Shown in pieces: positions 58,601 through 64,000 of a DNA stretch of 64,000 bases. The DNA comes from Siphonodentalium dalli (lineage: Eukaryota > Mollusca > Scaphopoda > Gadilida > Siphonodentaliidae). The stretch spans positions 92,855,845-92,919,844 of the forward strand of contig CP136061.1 of NCBI GenBank assembly GCA_032622095.1, written 5' to 3'. A model generated the notes under the pieces. That model was not told the origin of the DNA. It searched no databases and worked only from the letters and a program-made list of their open reading frames with translations. Numbering within the stretch: position 1 is the first letter of the stretch; each line of letters starts with the position of its first letter. Position numbers and translations under genes: made by a program.

Positions 58601-59085
58601 CCGTTTTGACAAACCATTAGCTTTTCAAATCTTTTCGTCATATTGGTAATGATATTTTACTACATTAGAATTAACACATGTATATATTGATCAACCTTAT
58701 TATTCCTTATACATATTACCAGTACTCATGAACATTAATTTCACCTGATCAGTTGCTATTTAATTCTTCACCTTGCAGGACTGGACACACCACTATATCT
58801 ACGTGTATGCTACAATATATATAAATGTAGTTCATTAAATTTAAATGAATTTATAGCTAATGCAGTTATAATATCTGTTTTCTCTTAGGGCATGTTTCTT
58901 CCAGGAACATTGAGGCCTCGACTTGATGGTGACAAAATTTGTATGAAAATTTTACTCTGCCTTTTCAGTCAGCATTATTAAAATTTTCGGTTTAAAACAC
59001 GGATACACAATTATACTTGTCACGAGGTGTATACCGGTATTGGTTGTTTATTAGTGTATAGCTAATGCTAACTTTTCAGTGTTCG
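55630..59085. other. Non-coding AT-rich stretch, no gene recognised
   Basis: Only frames under about 82 codons, with no motifs. I see no strong inverted repeat. Short palindromes lie near 57505-57535 (GGAACAGGGAATTCCCTG) and 57785-57800 (AGTTAACTTAAG). Confidence 0.45.
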
Positions 59086-59089
59086 CGTT

Positions 59090-60240
59090 GCTGTATAGCC
59101 ATCGGGTTATTGTGCAATGGTTTATAACCAGGCGTTTATTATTATCGTTTATAAACATTTGGCTCTATACATGCGTTTATCGTTCCAGATTTGTGGAAGT
59201 GGTTTGCGATGTTGCTTTAATTTACAGGTGGATTTATAAATATATTACCTTACAGGCTCCGGCTTCCTAAATACATATTCTTTCACGGGATATTTTCCAA
59301 ATCCATTATATGGTTATAACGAACTGGTTATTATGTAATTGTATGTTGCTGAGGGGTAATTATGTATATGCCTGTATAGTACGTGCACATAACTCTTCGA
59401 TTATCGTGCACATAATTGTTGCTGGAAGTTTATAAATATGTGGTTATTGGGCACACGTTTATGACTGGTGATGAACTTATGGTACATACATTTATAACGG
59501 TTCGGTTATTATATGCATACATGTCTGTTTCGGACATCTTGGTAATTGTGCACTCATATAACTTTATGTTGATGAACAATGGTCTTATGCACACATTACG
59601 ACAGTGGATGTTATACATACGTATGTGTATAACTCTTTGATTCTTGTCCACACGTCATATACCTCCAATTTTCCTATACATACATGTACGTACACTGGTT
59701 GTGTTATTAAGCCTGTTTACGGGTTAGGCATGTTTGCTCATAGGTATGCTCAATTTTGTACATTGGAGCTGTTGCTCTAATACAGGTACCGTAAAACGGG
59801 TTTACTTTGGCCCAGTGGGGTAACTTTGACCCAAAACCAAAAGTGACAAGTCTCCTTAGTTGTAAGTTATCAAACTGTATAGTAAAAAAGTGGGCCTAAG
59901 TATGCCCGCTTTACGGTAGCTTTGAGAATATATTATTTTACAGGCTCGTTCTACATATATTATTTACAGGAGGCTTTCTAACTATATTGGTTTACAGGTT
60001 GCATGTTAAATATATACTATTTTACATAGTTTTGTTTGCTCCAAAAATATTATTTTATGGGTGGTTCTCTACATATCAAGTTTTTTTTAGGTGGCATTCT
60101 ATATATGCATATTTCACAGGCTGCCCTCTTTACATATTATTTTGCAGGTGGTGTTCTCAGTATTTTGCCTGATTTAGCAGGTGGCTTGCTAAATATTTAT
60201 TGCAGGTAGCCGCCTACATATTTTATTCTCATTGGTGACT
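59090..60240. repeat. Very degenerate tandem repeats of TTTACAGG(T/C)GGCTTTCTA type
   Basis: The left part (59090-59650) repeats GGTTAT..GTGCACATAAC..TTTATA-like modules. The right part (59935-60215) repeats TTTACAGG-GGCTTTCTACATATATTATT about nine times at roughly 30 bp spacing. A MITE (59789-59916) sits between. Confidence 0.55.
59789..59916. mobile_element. TA-flanked MITE, 128 bp
   Basis: TA at 59787-59788 and 59917-59918. The inverted ends are about 26 bp: CCGTAAAACGGGTTTACTTT against CCGTAAAGCGGGCATACTTA, both followed by GGCCCA. TA target fits a Tc1/mariner-type MITE. Confidence 0.85.
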
Positions 60241-60564
60241 TAATGCCCGGGAACATTATTACATGGATTTTCATGGACTACTTAATAGCCTTTTTGAGTA
60301 TCAATCCATTCAACCATTCTTACAGGAATACTGACATTTTATCACATGTTGTCAGTAGTACATGTAGCTATCGAGTACCTAATATTACTTTAAATCCTTA
60401 ATAATTTTACTACCTATATTCTTTCAGCGTACCGCTATTTGTTTTATTACCAGATAATATTTAAAGTATTACTCGTTTCGTGGTTTACCATAAATTTGGT
60501 TCATAATTCAATTCTTCACATTCCAAATGATAATGATTTGCGATATCTCTGCCATCATATTATA

Positions 60565-60800
60565 ACGTGAAAATCATAGTCCGTAATGGTACCACACTCA
60601 CGATCATATATTATATAACCACCGTTGTAATTATGGAATAGATCTTATCTTGGCTTCCGAATGACCAACTCATAGAATGAATCGCTTTGCACTTCTTGGC
60701 ATTCGTACAACGATTGTAACCCATTTTATAAACAAAACGCCAACGCGCCCACGGTATACCAAGAACCAAGAACCATCAATTACTTCTGTTCCGTTTGGGG
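60565..60800. repeat. Dispersed repeat family copy
   Basis: Shares GTAATGGTACCACACTCACG, GATCATATATTATA and GAATGACCAACTCA with 54435-54535, and TTGCACTTCTTGGCAT and TATAAACAAAACGCC with 45475-45600. The left part (TCAAGATCATATTATTTACC) also appears at 41783-41803, directly before the left Helitron. Function and class unknown. Confidence 0.6.
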
Positions 60801-60859
60801 TCGTCGAACCATGCTAATTCCGTCCCTTTTGGGACCAAGCAAAAACCTATGCGTTATGA

Positions 60860-61590
60860 GGGCACGGTTAAAGTGTGCACTTGTCTGCCTATCATGGTGG
60901 ATACGTCGGCGATAGCAATTGACGAATCTCGAATTTATACATGTTATTATACATCTTATACATGTAGACGGTTAAATCGCTGTCATCATAACTATTTACG
61001 TTTTACAGGGCTTAACATCTCATGAGTATCAGAATCATGAATCTGAATTTTCTGAAACAGCTGATTCGCTGTAGAAATAGTACAATTTGATTCTTGCAAA
61101 ACATTATGGGATTCAGGCTTGTTTTCTGTGCTAGCCACTTGCACGTTCAATTGCTGTCAGACGTTTGCGCGCCTTTTTGTTTTGCAGATGGCTATTCTTT
61201 TTGCGATTGTCTTCCCATCATGGTTGGCTTGTCGGTGATAGTGATTTGCTGCGATTTCTCAATTATTACACCATACATATATGTGTAAACGGACGTTATC
61301 TTAGGCATAGCCATTTACATTTTATAAGCTAACTGCTCGCATGTACCAATGCTGTCGCTCTCTTATCGCGCCCTCTCATTCGAGACGGCTATTCTCTTTT
61401 GCGATGGGCTTCCTTTCATGCTGCCACATCAGCGTTCTCATTATGCGATTTTCAAATTTATTATGCCTTAGCCGTTTAAACAAACGTCATCAAAGGCAAG
61501 TAGCCATTTACATTTTATGAGATAACCAATCGCACGTCAATTTGCTGTCGCTTTTATCACGCCTCTCGTTTGAGATGGCTATTCTTCTAT
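60860..61590. repeat. Diverged tandem repeat, unit about 195 bp
   Basis: GGCTATTCT(T/C)TTTGCGAT-like pieces at 61190, 61390 and 61578, GCCATTTACATTTTA at 61310 and 61503, and GCTGTC-CT at 61155, 61350 and 61545 define units of roughly 190-200 bp. A more diverged unit lies at 60880-61000. Confidence 0.6.
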
Positions 61591-62152
61591 AGAGTTATTA
61601 CCCTTCAGATTAAATATGATGTTCAATCGAAACCACGCGTGCCTCCTGTGGTTGCGATTATATGCCAATAGCCATCATATCGTGAACCCCGATTGACTAT
61701 CTTTAGGTAGTCAAACGTGTGCGTTTTAGGTGATTTGACCGATTTAGTACATGATCCTACCCTTATTCCATTCAATAAACCCATTCTATAAATTGTGATA
61801 TTAAACGTTCGTTTAATAACAGAGATAGTTCCAGGTGACCTTTGACTTCCGGTTTATCGTCTGTTAACATTCGGTCTCAAAATACTATGGCTTCCAATAT
61901 TTTTCCAACAAACTATCATGAATGAAGAGTTTGAAAAGTTATGTCATTAAATATAAACGCCGTTAAATACGCCAAGGAGTCTTTATATATCTGGTTCTAT
62001 TTCTTTACGCGGACAAACAACGAATAGTTACTTGAAACGTCATCGTACTCCTTATAGAAGCCGATGTCAGTTTCGCGTCACATTTGTTGATTTAAGTATG
62101 TTTTGTCGATGTTTTGGATCATGTAATAAATAGAATCTTCAAATCGTCCCCA

Positions 62153-62251
62153 TAGCGGAAATTACAAAACTCGTCCAGTAAACTAGGTCTGGACCTCGCC
62201 AAATGCTCGGTCCAGACCTAATTTACTGGACTTGTTTTGTAAATTCCGCTA
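62153..62251. repeat. Hairpin foldback, about 45-bp arms
   Basis: TAGCGGAAATTACAAAAC / GTTTTGTAAATTCCGCTA at the ends, then TCCAGTAAA...TAGGTCTGGACC / GGTCCAGACCTA...TTTACTGGA. Loop about 12 bases. Flanking TCCCCA and TGGGGA extend the pairing. Confidence 0.85.
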
Positions 62252-62577
62252 AAAACTGGGGACTCATTATAGATCCTATATATATGATACATGTATATAA
62301 CAAATGCCATTTCTCAATGACTTAGCTATTGTCAAACCATAGTGAAGAAGATCTTTGACAGCATAGCCATTGTTATACATACCACGAACACATGGTAAAG
62401 TCATGCATATGTAAACTCTAGTAGGCTTCATACAATAGTTATAAAATGTAATCGCCATCTCTTGCATATAACCATGATGTAAATCACGACGCATAAGAGC
62501 CCTGTGGGGGGGGGGGGCAGCCCATGTTATAGATATGTTGTGTTACAAGGTGTTGATTTTTTTTCATTGCAGATAGT

Positions 62578-62844
62578 ATGGCGGAAGGTCGATTGTTTTG
62601 GAAAATTCTCTTATTAACCCTGGTCGGGTCGGTTGTAGTGCTTATCGTGCTTAACATCAAATCAATCAGACAAGTACCGTTGTATCAAAATATAATGGCA
62701 ACCGGGAACGGCAAAGCAACCACAACCATAGAAGATGTCCACAATGGGGAGGGAACCACGACCAGAGATGCTCTATCCAGACTAGCCAACAGCATACAAC
62801 ACAAGGCGGCAAAACTGCACTGCGAACTGTTGAAATTACAGAAG
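62578..62844 (+). CDS. First coding exon of a type II membrane protein (Golgi-enzyme-like)
   Basis: A pyrimidine tract and CAG (62553-62572) form a good splice acceptor. Five bases later ATG (62578) opens 89 codons that end at a clear donor, CAGAAG|GTATGT (62845), in phase 0. The protein has a short N-terminal tail (MAEGRLFWK), one hydrophobic segment at residues 10-27 (ILLLTLVGSVVVLIVLNI), a Ser/Thr-rich stretch and a helical, basic and leucine-containing end (AAKLHCELLKLQK). This layout is that of single-pass type II proteins, for example Golgi glycosyltransferases or sulfotransferases with a stem. The catalytic part would lie in later exons outside the window, so the family is not known. 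The acceptor before the ATG implies an upstream 5' UTR exon. The frame runs past the donor to 62913, which I take as intron read-through. Confidence 0.72.
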
Positions 62845-62879
62845 GTATGTCGTCCAGCAATCCAGGCAATTCTTCAAGG

Positions 62880-62983
62880 ATTTGTCATTTATAAACGGAC
62901 AGTCCGTACCTAAAATGTTCGTTAATTAATGGACAATCCGACCACGCGTGGCACGCAAGCTTGGGATTGTCCACTAAATGACG
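62880..62983. repeat. Imperfect foldback in the presumed intron
   Basis: TTTGTCATTTATAAACGGAC pairs with GTCCACTAAATGACGA. GGACAATCCGACCACG and GGGATTGTCC provide further internal pairing. About 100 bp. Confidence 0.6.
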
Positions 62984-63061
62984 ATATATATAGCTAATCC
63001 TGCATGTTACCTTCATATTTAATATGAAGGGCAATAACTCTATAAAGAATGTTAATTTACT

Positions 63062-63165
63062 AAATAACGGCGATTTGTATGAGAAGAAGTGTTTTTGACG
63101 AAATAACGGAGATATTTGAAGAAGAGTTTTTGACGAAATAACGGAAATATTCGAAGAAGTGTTGT
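63062..63165. repeat. Short tandem repeat, two to three copies
   Basis: GAAGAAGTGTTTTTGACGAA and ATAACGGAGATATT repeat with a period of about 44 bp. Confidence 0.75.
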
Positions 63166-63336
63166 TAAAGAGCGTAATATTAATGGTGTATAGCCATATA
63201 ATCACACACCTTCTGCATTCCACAATTAGCTTCGGTAGGAATCAATACAAATCGCCAAATGTTTCGGACATTCACGAGGCAATAACTGAAGTCGACACTT
63301 CATACAAAGCGATGAACACCTACGCCACTCCAACAA

Positions 63337-63748
63337 GCCTGCAAATAGTGTGTCTGTCATCTGCAGAATGAGGTCCCCAGAGGGTGAATTTATGCGGGAT
63401 AGCATCACCAAATTCCCCCTCTGGAGACCTCATTCTGCTTGGGCCTCATCTTCTGGGAAGTATCTATTGTATCAAATTAACATTGGTTTTAGTTACTTTT
63501 TCCGTTCTGGGAAGTTCTATATCCCCTAGTTTACAGAAGATAAAATTCATAATCGAGGTGCCCAATGGGTGAACATCACCAACTTCAACTGGGAACTTCA
63601 TTCTGATCCAAGGTCTACCATAGCAGAATGAGGTCCCCTGTGGGTGAGTTTAGTGACGCTAGCCTGCTATATGGGATAGCGTCACTAAATTCACCCTCTG
63701 GGGACCTCATTCTGCAAATGACAGACACGCTATTTGCAGGCTTGCAAT
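63337..63748. mobile_element. Composite foldback: two hairpins with outer inverted arms
   Basis: GCAGAATGAGGTCCCC begins two successive hairpins, 63361-63440 and 63623-63716, each closing with GACCTCATTCTGC. The outermost pieces, AAGCCTGCAAATAGTGTGTC (63338) and the mate at 63718-63745, pair across both. So one foldback sits inside the loop of another of the same family. Confidence 0.8.
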
Positions 63749-63797
63749 CCAAGCTGATCGTGGGCACGCGCTCGCATTGAAATGTACTGGTATATGA

Positions 63798-63916
63798 TTG
63801 TAAGAAATGAGTTGCAGATCGATTGGGGTCTTTGGTTTTGACCGACAGAGTAACTGAAGTACTCTGTCTGTCAATATATAATAACCTTAATCGATATGCA
63901 AGTCATTTCTTACATG
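63798..63916. repeat. Foldback with about 30-bp arms
   Basis: TGTAAGAAATGAGTTGCAGA and TCGATT at the left pair with AATCGA and TATGCAAGTCATTTCTTACA at the right. GACAGAGTAACTGAAGTACTCTGTC forms an inner hairpin (read in two parts around 63843-63870). Confidence 0.8.
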
Positions 63917-64000
63917 ACCTTTACATGTATATTATACGGCGGCTGAACCTAAATCCAGCCATATATCGGGCCATCTCTGACAATATTAAGCAGAAAATAA

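Noticed and set aside
62845-62913. Continuation of the type II membrane protein ORF to 62913
   Set aside because: A consensus donor at 62845 follows a natural exon end in phase 0, and the extension runs into a foldback repeat.

Overview
This is a gene-poor, repeat-dense, AT-rich stretch of a eukaryotic nuclear genome, almost certainly an invertebrate animal. A marine lophotrochozoan such as a mollusc or brachiopod is my best guess, with low confidence. The basis is the mix of non-LTR retrotransposons, short tRNA-derived elements, Helitrons with internal minisatellites, and many short inverted-repeat DNA transposons. No bacterial-style operon, rRNA, tRNA gene or CRISPR array was seen.

Layout. 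1-2130: 3' part of an L1-like LINE on the minus strand, running off the left edge. 2360-5775: a second, different minus-strand LINE interrupted by a 72-bp insert with an 11-bp target duplication. 5776-19375: non-coding sequence carrying a 29-bp and a 42-bp tandem array, a TTAA-flanked MITE, two PIF/Harbinger-like elements, a piggyBac-like MITE and several foldbacks. 19376-29505: a 1.24-kb unit present twice, with a nearly intact Jockey-like LINE (ORF1 and ORF2, minus strand) between the copies. 29506-36800: tandem and dispersed repeats, a tRNA-derived SINE and a 2.9-kb TA-flanked element that holds another element made of CTTAAG palindromes. 36802-37713: a MITE copy split by a second transposon. 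38600-41497: a dead relative of the Jockey-like LINE. 41807-44196: three Helitrons. 46697-49127: a CACTA-like element with nested foldbacks. 51178-52566 and 53786-55626: further inverted-repeat elements. 55627-62560: mostly unremarkable AT-rich sequence with diverged tandem repeats. 62573-62844: the one convincing host exon, the start of a type II membrane protein. The right end is a cluster of nested hairpins.

The sequence is best read as intergenic or intronic DNA built up by successive insertions. Where boundaries can be read, target duplications give the order: Helitron beside Helitron, MITE split by a 5-bp-duplicating element, palindrome element inside a TA element with a smaller foldback inside that. 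None of the retrotransposon copies seen here is fully intact. The Jockey-like copy at 20611-26545 needs only three small lesions explained. Family names rest on motifs, termini and target duplications read by eye; no database search was run.
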